64,000 nt of DNA from Ignavibacteria bacterium (GTDB taxonomy: Bacteria; Bacteroidota; Ignavibacteria; OLB7), in NCBI GenBank assembly GCA_020635205.1, contig JACKAE010000004.1, positions 595,792 to 659,791 on the forward strand, written 5' to 3'. Shown piece by piece: positions 27,292 through 35,983 of this stretch. The notes under the pieces are model-generated. The model worked only from the letters and a program-made list of their open reading frames with translations, was not told where the DNA came from and did no database searches. A program made the position numbers and the translations under genes. Every line of letters starts with the position of its first letter. Positions within the stretch are counted from its first letter, which is position 1.

Positions 27292-27804
27292 ATGAACATG
27301 AAGCACATTACGATTTTTGCAACCATCGCCCTCTTCTTCTCAGGCGCACTCACTTTATTCGCGCAAGAATCAAAAAAAGCAACCATCGCTATCTTCCCCT
27401 TTAAGAACCTCTACGGTGAGGAGCAATACGAATCACTTGGTTGGGATTATGCTGACTCACTCGAAGTCTGGTTAAACGGACGTGAAGAGCTTGGCACAGA
27501 GTTCGAGCTAATTCCAAACATCGACGTAAAGGATCAGATGCTCGCACAGAACGTCGATATAAAAAGTCCAAGCTACGAAACTGACGTGTGGACAATCGCC
27601 GAGGCACTTGAAGCGGACAAGATGATTTGGGGAACCTACTACGTGAAGTACAACAAAGTCTTCTTGAAAGTTGAGATTATCGACCTGAGCATTAACATGC
27701 CCGACCCCGACCATGTCGCTGAAAGCAAAGGACTGCTCTACGAAGATGCTGTCAACTCGGTCTCAGACGTTGGCGAGATGTTGCTCCCCGGCTTGAAGTG
27801 GTAG
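27292..27804 (+). CDS. Exported protein, possibly CsgG/TolB-N-like
   Basis: The protein has about 170 residues and a signal peptide (MKHITIFATIALFFSGALTLFAQ). The mature part begins 'KKATIAIFPFKNLYGEEQYESLGWDYADSLEVWL', the opening pattern of periplasmic domains of the CsgG/TolB-N/FlgO type, where a helper strand is followed by an adenylyl-cyclase-associated-like fold ('ADKMIWGTYYVKYNKVFLKVEIIDL'). The likely role is in the periplasm or outer membrane. A strong terminator follows. The family assignment is tentative. Confidence 0.6.
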   Translation: MNMKHITIFATIALFFSGALTLFAQESKKATIAIFPFKNLYGEEQYESLGWDYADSLEVWLNGREELGTEFELIPNIDVKDQMLAQNVDIKSPSYETDVWTIAEALEADKMIWGTYYVKYNKVFLKVEIIDLSINMPDPDHVAESKGLLYEDAVNSVSDVGEMLLPGLKW

Positions 27805-27845
27805 GTAATCTTACTCCGCTCCGACACATTAATTGCGAAAATCGT

Positions 27846-27878
27846 ACAGGCTCACAGTTGCTGTGAGCCTGTTTTCTT
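27846..27878 (+). terminator. Rho-independent terminator
   Basis: An 11-bp perfect stem (CAGGCTCACAG / CTGTGAGCCTG) with a 3-nt loop runs into TTTTCTTATTTT. Confidence 0.9.
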
Positions 27879-27952
27879 ATTTTCCTTTCTGTATTGAATC
27901 TCTATAGAACAATTCTCCACCACTACTCTCACTATTCGAAGGTTGCATTGCT

Positions 27953-29932
27953 ATGGGAAAGAATTCCGGGAAAGTTGTTGTAGAACCTCAGACTGATTCA
28001 ATTGAATCGGTACTTCACGAAGATCGATTGTTTGCGCCACCAACTGAGTTTACCGATACTGCTCGAATCAATTCGCTCCGCAAGTACAAGCAACTGCGAA
28101 AGTTGGCTGAGAATGATCCGGAAAAATTTTGGGGAGATATTGCCTCCAACCTTCACTGGTTTGCTCCCTGGAAATCATTGTTGCGCTGGAAAGCACCACA
28201 CGCAAAATGGTTTGTTGGTGGAAAGACAAATTTGAGCTATAACTGCCTCGACAGACACCTGAACTCGTGGCGGAGAACAAAGGCTGCAATCATCTGGGAA
28301 GGGGAACCGGGAGACGTGCGAACCCTTACCTACCAACAACTCCACAGTGAGGTTTGCAAGTTTGCAAACGGACTCGAATCAATCGGTGTAAAAAAGGGGG
28401 ATACCGTCGGCATCTACATGGGGATGGTTCCAGAGGCTGCAATTGCTATGCTGGCCTGCGCTCGCATTGGTGCAGTTCATAACATTGTCTTCGGTGGGTT
28501 TAGTGCCGACGCGCTGAGAGAGCGAATGAATGACTCACAGGCAAAGGTCTTAATTACACAAGATGGATCATACCGCCGTGGAGGAATTGTCGAGCTAAAG
28601 CAGGCTGCCGACGAAGCAGCTCGAAAAATTCCGACGTTAGAGCATATGGTAGTGCTGAAACGGACTGGAAATGATGTGGCAATGAAACGGAAGAGAGATA
28701 TTTGGTGGGATGCCTTAGTCTCGAACGCCCCGGCAAAACATCAAGCTGCAAAGCTCAATAGCGAACATCCACTCTACATTCTCTACACTTCCGGCTCAAC
28801 GGGAAAACCGAAAGGAATTTTCCACACCACTGCTGGGAACATGGTCTGGGCTTACTACACAACCCAGATGGTCTTCGACATGAAGGATGAAGATATCTAC
28901 TGGTGTTCGGCAGATATTGGCTGGGTTACCGGACACTCCTATGTTGTCTATGGACCTCTGCTAAACGGTGCAACTACAGTTATGTACGAAGGGGCACCAA
29001 ACTGGCCAGAGCCAGACAGGTTTTGGGAGATTATCGAGCGACACAAGGTCTCGATTTTCTACACTGCACCGACAGCTATCCGCGCCTTTATGCGGTGGGG
29101 AGACGAACATCCGAAACGGCACGACCTTTCTTCACTTCGCTTGCTCGGAACAGTTGGCGAACCAATCAACCCGGAAGCCTGGATGTGGTATCACAAAGTG
29201 ATTGGGGGTAAACGTTGCCCTATTGTCGACACGTGGTGGCAGACTGAGACTGGTGGCATTATGATTTCCCCCTTGCCCGGAGCAACCAGCACAAAGCCGG
29301 GATCGGCCACGCTTCCCCTCCCCGGCATCCACGCCGACGTTGTCCGCAAGGATGGAACAAGCTGCAAGCCAAATGAAGGTGGCTATCTGGTTATCAAGCA
29401 CCCGTGGCCATCGATGCTTCGCACCCTCTACGGCGACGACCAACGATTTAAGGATACCTACTGGAGTCAATACAAGGGATGGTACTTCACTGGCGATGGA
29501 GCACGGAAAGACAAGGATGGCTATTTCTGGGTGATGGGTCGGGTCGACGATGTGGTGAACGTTTCAGGGCATCGACTTGGGACGGCAGAGATCGAGTCGT
29601 CGCTGGTTGCCCACCCGGCTGTTGTTGAAGCGGCTGTCGTTGCCAGACCAGACGAGATCAAGGGGAATGCTCTGGTTGCCTTCGTGACGTTGAGCAAAAA
29701 GGCAAAGCCGGTCCCTGAACTGAAGGAAATTCTCCGCAAGCACGTTGGGGGAGAGATTGGCCACATTGCAAAGCCGGATGAAATCCGATTTGCTGAAGCA
29801 CTCCCGAAGACCCGCTCTGGAAAAATTATGCGTCGACTTCTTCGTGAAATCGCCTCGACTGGACAGGTACGGGGAGATATGACAACCCTTGAAGATTTCT
29901 CTGTTCTGGAAGAACTTCGCGAAGAAGAGTAG
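27953..29932 (+). CDS. acsA: Acetyl-coenzyme A synthetase
   Basis: The 659-residue adenylate-forming enzyme has the ACS N-terminal cap (EKFWGDIASNLHWFAPW), the P-loop-like YTSGSTGKPKGIF, WWQTETGGIM, the hinge GRVDDVVNVSGHRLGTAEIES and the C-terminal catalytic and acetylation site PKTRSGKIMRR. It activates acetate to acetyl-CoA with ATP. The Trp in the acetate pocket (DTWWQTETGG) fits a true ACS. It is a single gene between terminators. Confidence 0.97.
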   Translation: MGKNSGKVVVEPQTDSIESVLHEDRLFAPPTEFTDTARINSLRKYKQLRKLAENDPEKFWGDIASNLHWFAPWKSLLRWKAPHAKWFVGGKTNLSYNCLDRHLNSWRRTKAAIIWEGEPGDVRTLTYQQLHSEVCKFANGLESIGVKKGDTVGIYMGMVPEAAIAMLACARIGAVHNIVFGGFSADALRERMNDSQAKVLITQDGSYRRGGIVELKQAADEAARKIPTLEHMVVLKRTGNDVAMKRKRDIWWDALVSNAPAKHQAAKLNSEHPLYILYTSGSTGKPKGIFHTTAGNMVWAYYTTQMVFDMKDEDIYWCSADIGWVTGHSYVVYGPLLNGATTVMYEGAPNWPEPDRFWEIIERHKVSIFYTAPTAIRAFMRWGDEHPKRHDLSSLRLLGTVGEPINPEAWMWYHKVIGGKRCPIVDTWWQTETGGIMISPLPGATSTKPGSATLPLPGIHADVVRKDGTSCKPNEGGYLVIKHPWPSMLRTLYGDDQRFKDTYWSQYKGWYFTGDGARKDKDGYFWVMGRVDDVVNVSGHRLGTAEIESSLVAHPAVVEAAVVARPDEIKGNALVAFVTLSKKAKPVPELKEILRKHVGGEIGHIAKPDEIRFAEALPKTRSGKIMRRLLREIASTGQVRGDMTTLEDFSVLEELREEE

Positions 29933-29975
29933 AGGCTTATGACTTGCGCAGAGAGATCTAAAACCGACTCAGATT

Positions 29976-30040
29976 AACACCCCGATTCATCGGGGTGTTT
30001 CTGGAATCTCAACGGAAGAGAAAACGGCTTCAAGCCGTTT
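29976..30040 (+). terminator. Terminator pair downstream of acsA
   Basis: A first hairpin (AACACCCCGAT / ATCGGGGTGTT, 29976-29999) is followed by TTT. A second one (AAACGGCTT / AAGCCGTTT, 30022-30040) lies 20 bases downstream. A degenerate copy of the first hairpin lies after the gene at 38634 (about 39058-39085). Confidence 0.7.
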
Positions 30041-30195
30041 CTTGACCGGTTTGCACTTCAATTTCCCAGACTTAAAGTCGAGGGTTAGTGAGAGTTTCTA
30101 TCACATCTGACCTGATCGCTCTACAATCAGAATGTTGCAGAAGTCCTAAGCTAAAGAACACTCTTCGTTCACGACATAGTTTTAACTGCTTACGC

Positions 30196-31122
30196 ATGTT
30201 TTGGTTCTCAACCATACTCATCAGTCTGCTCTTCCTACTAAACTCATGCTATTCTGCGGGAGAAGAGGGTATACCAGAGCTTCGCTGGGAGGTGGGAACA
30301 TCACTTCCTACCCCGTGCGAATACTGTCTCGCCCTATCGGACGAAGAGTCGATCTATATTCTCTCTGGAGATGCTGGTGGGGCATTTCAAACTCTAAACA
30401 TCCGTGAGAATTCCTGGGCAAATCTCCCTCCACTCCCACTACCTCGAACTTTTCCGGGAGGAGCTATTCTTGGGAAGCAGCTCTACGTTGCTGGAGGAAT
30501 CGATACGAGCCGAAACTACAGCACAAGAGTTGATCTCTTCTCGTTAGCTGAGCAATCTTGGCGGAGAGTCGCCCCACTCAGCAAAGCGAGAAGCCGTCTT
30601 GCGCTAACAGCACTGGGAGGGAAGCTCTACGCAATAGGAGGTCTTGAAGGTTGGAGCGATAAGGAGTATAAGAACTCATCACGCATTGAGGTCTACGACC
30701 CAGAAAAAGATCGTTGGAGTGAGGGAGCACCAATGCCAACGCCACGACATGGCTTAGCGGCTATCGCGGCGAACGGTAAGATACTCGTGATGGGTGGATA
30801 TTCCGATTCTGGAATTACCAACGTCGTCGAAGAATACAATCCGAAGTCGAATTCTTGGGTAGAGTTGAGTCCGATGCCGACTGGACGTGGATTTTTTGGA
30901 CTGGCTCCCCTTGAAGACCTAATCTTCGCAATCGGTGGACGAGTTCCAAGTGAAGGAGGACCAGTTGAAGCATACAATCCACGTGAGAAGAGGTGGGTGA
31001 TTCTTCCTCCTCTCCCAATTAGGGTCAACCGATTTGGTACTACTACCTGCAACAACACGATTTACCTCGTCGGTGGAGAAGAAAACCCAGAAGGAATGCT
31101 CACAGGAAAGGTCGGTGAGTAG
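30196..31122 (+). CDS. Kelch-repeat lipoprotein
   Basis: The protein has about 308 residues and a lipoprotein-type leader (MFWFSTILISLLFLLNSC). I chose this ATG because the leader is coherent; the frame is open 36 codons further upstream without a signal. It then has five to six kelch blades with the doubled Gly and spaced Tyr/Trp: LYVAGGIDTSRNYSTRVDLFSLAEQSWRRVAPL, LYAIGGLEGWSD...IEVYDPEKDRWSEGAPMP, ILVMGGYSD...VEEYNPKSNSWVELSPMP, IFAIGGRVP and IYLVGGEEN (each listed as a blade start). It is probably a surface or periplasmic beta-propeller binding protein. Confidence 0.85.
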   Translation: MFWFSTILISLLFLLNSCYSAGEEGIPELRWEVGTSLPTPCEYCLALSDEESIYILSGDAGGAFQTLNIRENSWANLPPLPLPRTFPGGAILGKQLYVAGGIDTSRNYSTRVDLFSLAEQSWRRVAPLSKARSRLALTALGGKLYAIGGLEGWSDKEYKNSSRIEVYDPEKDRWSEGAPMPTPRHGLAAIAANGKILVMGGYSDSGITNVVEEYNPKSNSWVELSPMPTGRGFFGLAPLEDLIFAIGGRVPSEGGPVEAYNPREKRWVILPPLPIRVNRFGTTTCNNTIYLVGGEENPEGMLTGKVGE

Positions 31123-31178
31123 TTTATCACTCCTCCTTGCCTCACTCACATTCTGCTATCGTCCTTCCCCCCTCACAA

Positions 31179-31736
31179 CTACCACCTGACATAACCGATG
31201 CGAATCCCAATTGGGATATATCCACTCATCGACTCTTGATATCCCGGAATCAAAAAGTAGTCGGCAGTTGCAGTAAGCCACCCGAGCAGACGAATCTGTG
31301 CCTCAAGCCCAACTACTGGATAGATATTCTCCAGTAGGGGATCCCTTTCCCTATGACGTACGGATCCGGCTCCAGCCATCGCAGTAAATCGAAAGTCAGG
31401 GCCACCTCCGGTATCCCCTACATAGGCCGATCCATACATCAGAAGTGAGTAGTTGGTAGAGTGGTCGCAGGCTGACCCAAACGTCAAGCAGCCTTGATCT
31501 AAATAGAGAGGACGTAGACCGAACGAGAAGCCATCCCCATACTTGAGAATATCTACGTCAAGGTTAACGAAGAGATCAAAGGAAAAGAACTTCAGCGCAT
31601 CTACCTGAAACGCACGAATTTGAAGCTCTGGTGAGAGTCTCAGTGGAGAGTCACCTTCTTCAATTGAATCTACCTGAGCAAGGCTACAGATTGAACTGAA
31701 AAGTGTGACGAGAAGAGTCAGGGCAAAGGGTTTCAT
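31179..31736 (-). CDS. Putative small outer-membrane beta-barrel protein
   Basis: The protein has 185 residues and a clear signal peptide (ending CSLAQ). The rest alternates short amphipathic strands with turns and many aromatic residues ('YSLLMYGSAYVGDTGGGPDFRFTAMAGAGSV'), and ends in 'IPIGIRIGYVRW', an aromatic C-terminus typical of outer-membrane barrels. The fold is inferred from composition; I recognise no named family. It lies 14 bases downstream of the Rrf2 regulator gene in the same direction, so it may be the last gene of the suf transcript. Confidence 0.6.
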   Translation of the reverse strand: MKPFALTLLVTLFSSICSLAQVDSIEEGDSPLRLSPELQIRAFQVDALKFFSFDLFVNLDVDILKYGDGFSFGLRPLYLDQGCLTFGSACDHSTNYSLLMYGSAYVGDTGGGPDFRFTAMAGAGSVRHRERDPLLENIYPVVGLEAQIRLLGWLTATADYFLIPGYQESMSGYIPIGIRIGYVRW

Positions 31737-31750
31737 AGGGCAGAATTATT

Positions 31751-32200
31751 TCATGATTCTCCAATCATAACCGGTACAACTATTTCAGGGGTTGGCAACA
31801 GATCTTGCAGCTTTGTTGTGAAGAGCACGTTGTCGATAGCACCTTGAACGTTCTCCCAAAGACTCATCACTGTGCAGTCGACTGAGTGAACACAGAGACC
31901 CGATGTTCCACTATGCTTTGCACAAAAGTCATCTTCAATGATACGGCCTCCCAACGAAGCGAGCACACTCCCAAGAACAATTTCATCAGGGTTTCGAGCC
32001 AGTGTATAGCCCCCATCGCGCCCCCGCTCACTCTGGATAAAGCCTCCCATCCGGAGAATCCGAAGGAGCTTCGCAACGTGTGCCTCGGACAATCCTTCTG
32101 ATTGACTAATCTCAGGAATCGTCAGGCTCTTCCCATGCTCAGCACGAGCAATTTGCAAGAGACATCGCAGACCATATTCTTCTTGAGTACTGAATTTCAT
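31751..32200 (-). CDS. Rrf2-family transcriptional regulator, likely Fe-S responsive
   Basis: The protein has about 149 residues from the ATG at 32200 (MKFSTQEEYGLRCLLQIA); the frame is open ten codons earlier but the family start favours this one. A winged helix holds 'IPEISQSEGLSEAHVAKLLRILRMGGFIQSERGRDGGYTLAR' (about residues 28-69), followed by a three-cysteine cluster motif (FCAKHSGTSGLCVHSVDC) typical of [Fe-S]-binding Rrf2 proteins such as IscR and SufR. It sits at the end of the sufBCDSUT operon, which it most likely regulates. Confidence 0.92.
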   Translation of the reverse strand: MKFSTQEEYGLRCLLQIARAEHGKSLTIPEISQSEGLSEAHVAKLLRILRMGGFIQSERGRDGGYTLARNPDEIVLGSVLASLGGRIIEDDFCAKHSGTSGLCVHSVDCTVMSLWENVQGAIDNVLFTTKLQDLLPTPEIVVPVMIGES

Positions 32201-32243
32201 TTCAAATCTACTATAGCTGCCTACCAACAATCAATTTTGATAA

Positions 32244-32285
32244 CCCGACTCTTGACCCTCAACTCTTGACTCTCGACCCTCTACA
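32244..32285 (-). repeat. 7-bp-periodic repeat between sufT and the Rrf2 gene
   Basis: Six 7-bp units read cccgact, cttgacc, ctcaact, cttgact, ctcgacc, ctctaca. The last unit includes the sufT stop codon (minus strand), so the tract begins exactly at the end of the coding region. Confidence 0.65.
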
Positions 32286-32604
32286 GCAACCCCAACTGCA
32301 ACTTTGCCTCTTCACTCATCTTGCTCATCTCCCACGGTGGCTCCCACGTAATATCTACGCGCGCGTCGCTGATTCCTGGAAGTCCCCGCAACTTATTTTC
32401 CACTTCCATCGGAAGTGAACCGGCAACCGGACAGTTTGGCGCGGTTAACGTCATCGTCACAATCACCTCGTCGTCGTCGTTAATCTCTACTTCATAAATC
32501 AAGCCAAGCTCGTAGATATTCACCGGAATTTCCGGATCATAAATCGTTTTCAGAATGTCAATTGCTTGATCTCTGATTTGGTCTTTTGTCAGCAATAGGT
32601 TCAT
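32281..32604 (-). CDS. sufT: SufT-like (MIP18/DUF59) Fe-S assembly factor
   Basis: The 107-residue DUF59-family protein has 'AIDILKTIYDPEIPVNIYELGLIYEVEI' at the start, the conserved cysteine in 'TLTAPNCPVAGSLPMEVE', and 'ISDARVDITWEPPWE'. These are the family's hallmark residues. SufT-type proteins assist maturation or transfer of Fe-S clusters made by the SUF system. It lies 65 bases after sufU and before the Rrf2 regulator. Confidence 0.93.
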   Translation of the reverse strand: MNLLLTKDQIRDQAIDILKTIYDPEIPVNIYELGLIYEVEINDDDEVIVTMTLTAPNCPVAGSLPMEVENKLRGLPGISDARVDITWEPPWEMSKMSEEAKLQLGLL

Positions 32605-32669
32605 TGTATATCGGCTTCGAAACGTTCAATAATCAATTGTCTGAGGAGACGCCCCCCTACTCAGCGAGA

Positions 32670-33119
32670 CTACTCTGTACTTATTGATTCCTGTTCGGTA
32701 GTTATTGCGGCGTGCATTGTGTGCCACGAGAGTGAAGCACACTTGACGCGAGCAGGATAATCTTGTACACCAGCGAAGGCCGCAAGTTTGCCAAGTTCAA
32801 ACATATCGGCTTCGAGCTTTCCTGTCACTAAATCGTGAAACTGTTCAAACAGATGCTCTGCCTCCTCAACGCTTTTCCCCTTCACTAACTCTGTCATCAC
32901 TGAGGCTGATGCCTTTGAGATAGCACATCCTGAACCTTGAAAGCTGATGTCAACAACACGATCGCCCTCAAGAGTGAGGAAGATTGTGTAGTGATCTCCA
33001 CAGAGAGGATTGTACGCCTCCACTCGCCTGTCAGGATTTTCGATCTCTCGAAAATTCTTCGGACTCTTGTTGTGGTCGAGAATGATCTGTTGATAGAGTT
33101 CGCGAACGTCTTCTGTCAT
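32670..33119 (-). CDS. sufU: SufU sulfur-transfer protein
   Basis: The 149-residue protein has the zinc/sulfur-accepting cysteines in NPLCGDHY, SGCAISKAS and VKCASLSWHTM, all three in the expected order. The insertion between the second and third cysteines (KGKSVEEAEHLFEQFHDLVTGK) marks it as SufU rather than IscU. It accepts persulfide from SufS and passes it to the SufBCD scaffold. Its ATG overlaps the sufS stop codon (ATGA), which indicates translational coupling. Confidence 0.95.
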   Translation of the reverse strand: MTEDVRELYQQIILDHNKSPKNFREIENPDRRVEAYNPLCGDHYTIFLTLEGDRVVDISFQGSGCAISKASASVMTELVKGKSVEEAEHLFEQFHDLVTGKLEADMFELGKLAAFAGVQDYPARVKCASLSWHTMHAAITTEQESISTE

Positions 33120-34372
33120 CCGAATATCTCCTTTACCTTGCCGAGTGCATCGACAAGGGCATCAATATCTTCTTTAGTGTTGTAGAAAGCGAGTGAGGCG
33201 CGCGTAGTTGCTGGAACGCCGAAGAACTGCATCACTGGCTGCGTACAGTGATGTCCGGTTCTGACAGCAACACCCTCTCCGTCAAGGATAGTTCCAACAT
33301 CGTGTGGGTGGGCATAGTCGAGGGTAAAGGAGAGAATGCTCGCCTTCTTCTCCGCAGTACCAATCAAGCGTAGTCCCTCAACCTTGCTCAGCCGCTCCGT
33401 TCCATACTGAAGCAGTTCGCCTTCGCGAGCCGCAATGCGATCCAAGCCGAGCGACTCGACATATTTTAGTGCAGCACCGAGGGCAACGGCTCCCCCAATG
33501 TTTGGAGTTCCGGCCTCAAACTTTGCTGGAGGCTCCGCATACGTTGTCTTCTCGAACGTAACGGAACGGATCATCTCTCCTCCACCATGATATGGTGGCA
33601 TCGCCTGAAGGTGTGAACTCTTCGCGTAGAGTGCTCCAATACCTGTTGGAGCAAAAACTTTGTGGCCAGATATTGTGTAGAAGTCAACATCCAACTCCTG
33701 AACGTTCACCTGTTCGTGCGCCAATGCCTGTGCACCGTCGAGAAGTACCGGGATTCCTCGCTGGTGGGCGATGTCGATAATCTCTTTCACCGGGTTGATC
33801 GTCCCAAGCGAGTTCGAGACGTGTACGACACCAACAATTTTTGTTCTGTCGTTCAACATCTCCTTGAACTGATCCAACAGAAGCTCCCCACGCTCATTCA
33901 TCGGGATCACTCTCAAGGTTGCTCCGGCAGCCTCGCAGAGCATCTGCCACGGAACGATATTTGAGTGATGCTCCATGGCCGAGATCACAACTTCATCCCC
34001 CTCCTTCACGTTCGTGCGACCAAAGGTTGAGGCAACCAAGTTTACCCCTTCGGTGCACCCTCTGACAAACACAATCTCGTTATCGCTCTTGGCATTGATA
34101 AATCTTGCCACCTGCCGGCGAGCCTCTTCAAAGAGATCGGTTGCCTCCTGACTCAGCGTGTGAACGCCACGGTGAACGTTGGCATTATGTTGCTGATAGT
34201 AGTCCTGCATGGCAGTCAGAACCTGTTGCGGCTTCTGTGTAGTTGCAGCGTTGTCTAAGTATACGAGTCGCCTTCCACGTATTTCCCGCGCAAGGATTGG
34301 GAAGTCATCCCTGATCTGATTAGAGAGTTCGTCGGTCATCAGTTCCCTATCGTTATCAAGAAGAGTGTTCAT
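33116..34372 (-). CDS. sufS: Cysteine desulfurase SufS
   Basis: The 418-residue PLP enzyme has the Schiff-base Lys in TISGHKVFAPTGIGALY, the PLP-phosphate region VHRGVHTLSQEA, and the active-site Cys in VRTGHHCTQPVM within a short loop, typical of group II desulfurases that work with SufU. It converts cysteine to alanine and hands on sulfur as persulfide. The start could also be the Met 13 residues downstream (MTDELSNQIR). It overlaps sufU by four bases. Confidence 0.96.
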   Translation of the reverse strand: MNTLLDNDRELMTDELSNQIRDDFPILAREIRGRRLVYLDNAATTQKPQQVLTAMQDYYQQHNANVHRGVHTLSQEATDLFEEARRQVARFINAKSDNEIVFVRGCTEGVNLVASTFGRTNVKEGDEVVISAMEHHSNIVPWQMLCEAAGATLRVIPMNERGELLLDQFKEMLNDRTKIVGVVHVSNSLGTINPVKEIIDIAHQRGIPVLLDGAQALAHEQVNVQELDVDFYTISGHKVFAPTGIGALYAKSSHLQAMPPYHGGGEMIRSVTFEKTTYAEPPAKFEAGTPNIGGAVALGAALKYVESLGLDRIAAREGELLQYGTERLSKVEGLRLIGTAEKKASILSFTLDYAHPHDVGTILDGEGVAVRTGHHCTQPVMQFFGVPATTRASLAFYNTKEDIDALVDALGKVKEIFG

Positions 34373-34459
34373 TATTTCAGAAGCTGTTTTGGCATTCGAT
34401 ACGATCGATACAAACGATGAATCTCCTGGGCGTTCAGACAGTCATGCGAAGGTCTCCCG

Positions 34460-34545
34460 AAGCATCTCACCGGGTGAGAAACCCCGCACCTGTAACGTAC
34501 TCAAGCATCTCACCGGGTGAGAAACCCCGCACCTGTAACGTACTC
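34460..34545. repeat. Perfect 43-bp tandem duplication between sufD and sufS
   Basis: Two identical 43-bp units (34460-34502 and 34503-34545) abut directly. Each contains the near-perfect palindrome TCTCACCGGGTGAGA (7-bp arms around a single base) followed by AACCCCGCACCTG. They lie in the 195-bp gap between sufD and sufS, with no gene there. They could form two hairpins in the suf mRNA, which might affect its processing or stability. Confidence 0.9.
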
Positions 34546-34567
34546 ACCATGCACTCTATCTACACAC

Positions 34568-35944
34568 CTACTTATCCAACCTCGCATCGAGCAGCTCAAT
34601 CGCATACTCCCGGATATTCTCATCACTGATATGCTCAATAACTTCCACGGCAAAAGCATACGTCAGCATCTGCTCTGCCTGAGCCTTGCCAATCCCCCTT
34701 GCCCGTAAGTAGAAGATTGAAGTATCATCTAAGCGACCGATGGTTGCGCCGTGTGTACACTTCACATCGTCGGCGTATATCTCAAGCTGAGGCTTCGTGT
34801 CAATCTCTGCTTCGTCAGAGAGAAGAAGGTTCACGTTCGATTGAACGGAGTCGGTCTTCTGGGCATCTTTCTGCACGAAAATTTTCCCGTTGAAAACGCC
34901 GTGACCGTTATCGCGGAGAATCCCTTTGTAGAGTTCGTGGCTGGTGCAGTTCGGAACGGTGTGGTCAATCGACGTATGGTTGTCGATCAACTGATCTTCG
35001 CCAACAAGGTAGAGTCCGTCAACTGCTGCGTGGCCACCTTCACCTTCGAGGACTGCCCAAGGATCGTTTCGGACAATCTTCCCACCAAATGAGATGGTGT
35101 TGTTGAAGTAGTTTGCATTCCGTCCCAACTTTGCGTGTGAGGCTCCAATGTGGAAAGCATCTCTACTCTCATGCTGAATTTTGATGTGACTCAAGTGAGC
35201 GTTCTCACCAACAATTGCCTCGGCAACAGCATTTGTCAGGTAGATCTCGCCACTCTTTCCCGTAAACTCTTCAACAACACTCCCCTCTGCCCCCCCCTCT
35301 GCAATAAGAAGCGTGCGAGGGTAGGTGACAACCGGTTGGTCAGTCGACGTTGTGAGGTAGAGAATGTGTACTGGCTTTTGTAGCTTCACATTCTTCGGAA
35401 TGTAGAGGAAGGCTCCATCCCGAAGGTGTGCCGTGTTCAGCGTAGCAAATGAATGCTCGAACGAATCTCCGTAGCCGACAATATGTTCGAGAACAAGGTC
35501 CGTCTTCTCACGAATTGCCGAGGCCAGGTTGGTTACCACAACTCCTTCCGGCACTCCTTCCAAGCTCGATTGTTCCGGTAAGAAGTGTCCATTTAGGAAG
35601 ACGAGCCGAAAGGCCTCCCCCCGATACCCGCTCGCACGAATAAAGGCTTCGTCAACTTCACGTTGATCGAGCGTAAGGTGGGGATGGAAGTCATTTCTAA
35701 TAATCGGAAGCATGTTCGTATACTTCCACTCTTCGTGCTTCGTGGTTGGGAAGCCGGTCACCTTAAAGTGTTCGATTGATGCTGAGCGCTTCGCTCCAAG
35801 AGTGCTATCGCTTTCCCCATTCAACGAATTGCTGAAGAGATTGAAGGCATCTACAAATTGCTGAATGTTCTCTGTCGTGTATTTCTTGCTCACAGTAATC
35901 GCGTTGTTTTCAAAGTTGATTGTTGTCCCAGATACCTCCACCAC
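34568..35944 (-). CDS. sufD: SUF scaffold subunit SufD
   Basis: The protein has 458 residues. A helical N-terminus contains 'FPTTKHEEWKYTN', followed by the SufB/D beta-helix core, and a C-terminal helical part with 'VKCTHGATIGRLDDTSIFYLRARGIGKAQAEQML', the SufD hallmark region with the conserved Cys-x-His. SufD partners SufB and SufC in the SufBC2D scaffold. The start codon is a GTG with only a weak upstream ribosome site, so the exact start is uncertain by a few codons. It follows sufC by 39 bases. Confidence 0.95.
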   Translation of the reverse strand: MVEVSGTTINFENNAITVSKKYTTENIQQFVDAFNLFSNSLNGESDSTLGAKRSASIEHFKVTGFPTTKHEEWKYTNMLPIIRNDFHPHLTLDQREVDEAFIRASGYRGEAFRLVFLNGHFLPEQSSLEGVPEGVVVTNLASAIREKTDLVLEHIVGYGDSFEHSFATLNTAHLRDGAFLYIPKNVKLQKPVHILYLTTSTDQPVVTYPRTLLIAEGGAEGSVVEEFTGKSGEIYLTNAVAEAIVGENAHLSHIKIQHESRDAFHIGASHAKLGRNANYFNNTISFGGKIVRNDPWAVLEGEGGHAAVDGLYLVGEDQLIDNHTSIDHTVPNCTSHELYKGILRDNGHGVFNGKIFVQKDAQKTDSVQSNVNLLLSDEAEIDTKPQLEIYADDVKCTHGATIGRLDDTSIFYLRARGIGKAQAEQMLTYAFAVEVIEHISDENIREYAIELLDARLDK

Positions 35945-35983
35945 CTGAACCGAGCGGTGTTCCCCACCTACATAGCAACCTCT

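Noticed and set aside
27070..27306. Longer form of the small gene at 26821
   Set aside because: It would overlap the start of the divergent exported-protein gene and lacks a ribosome binding site.
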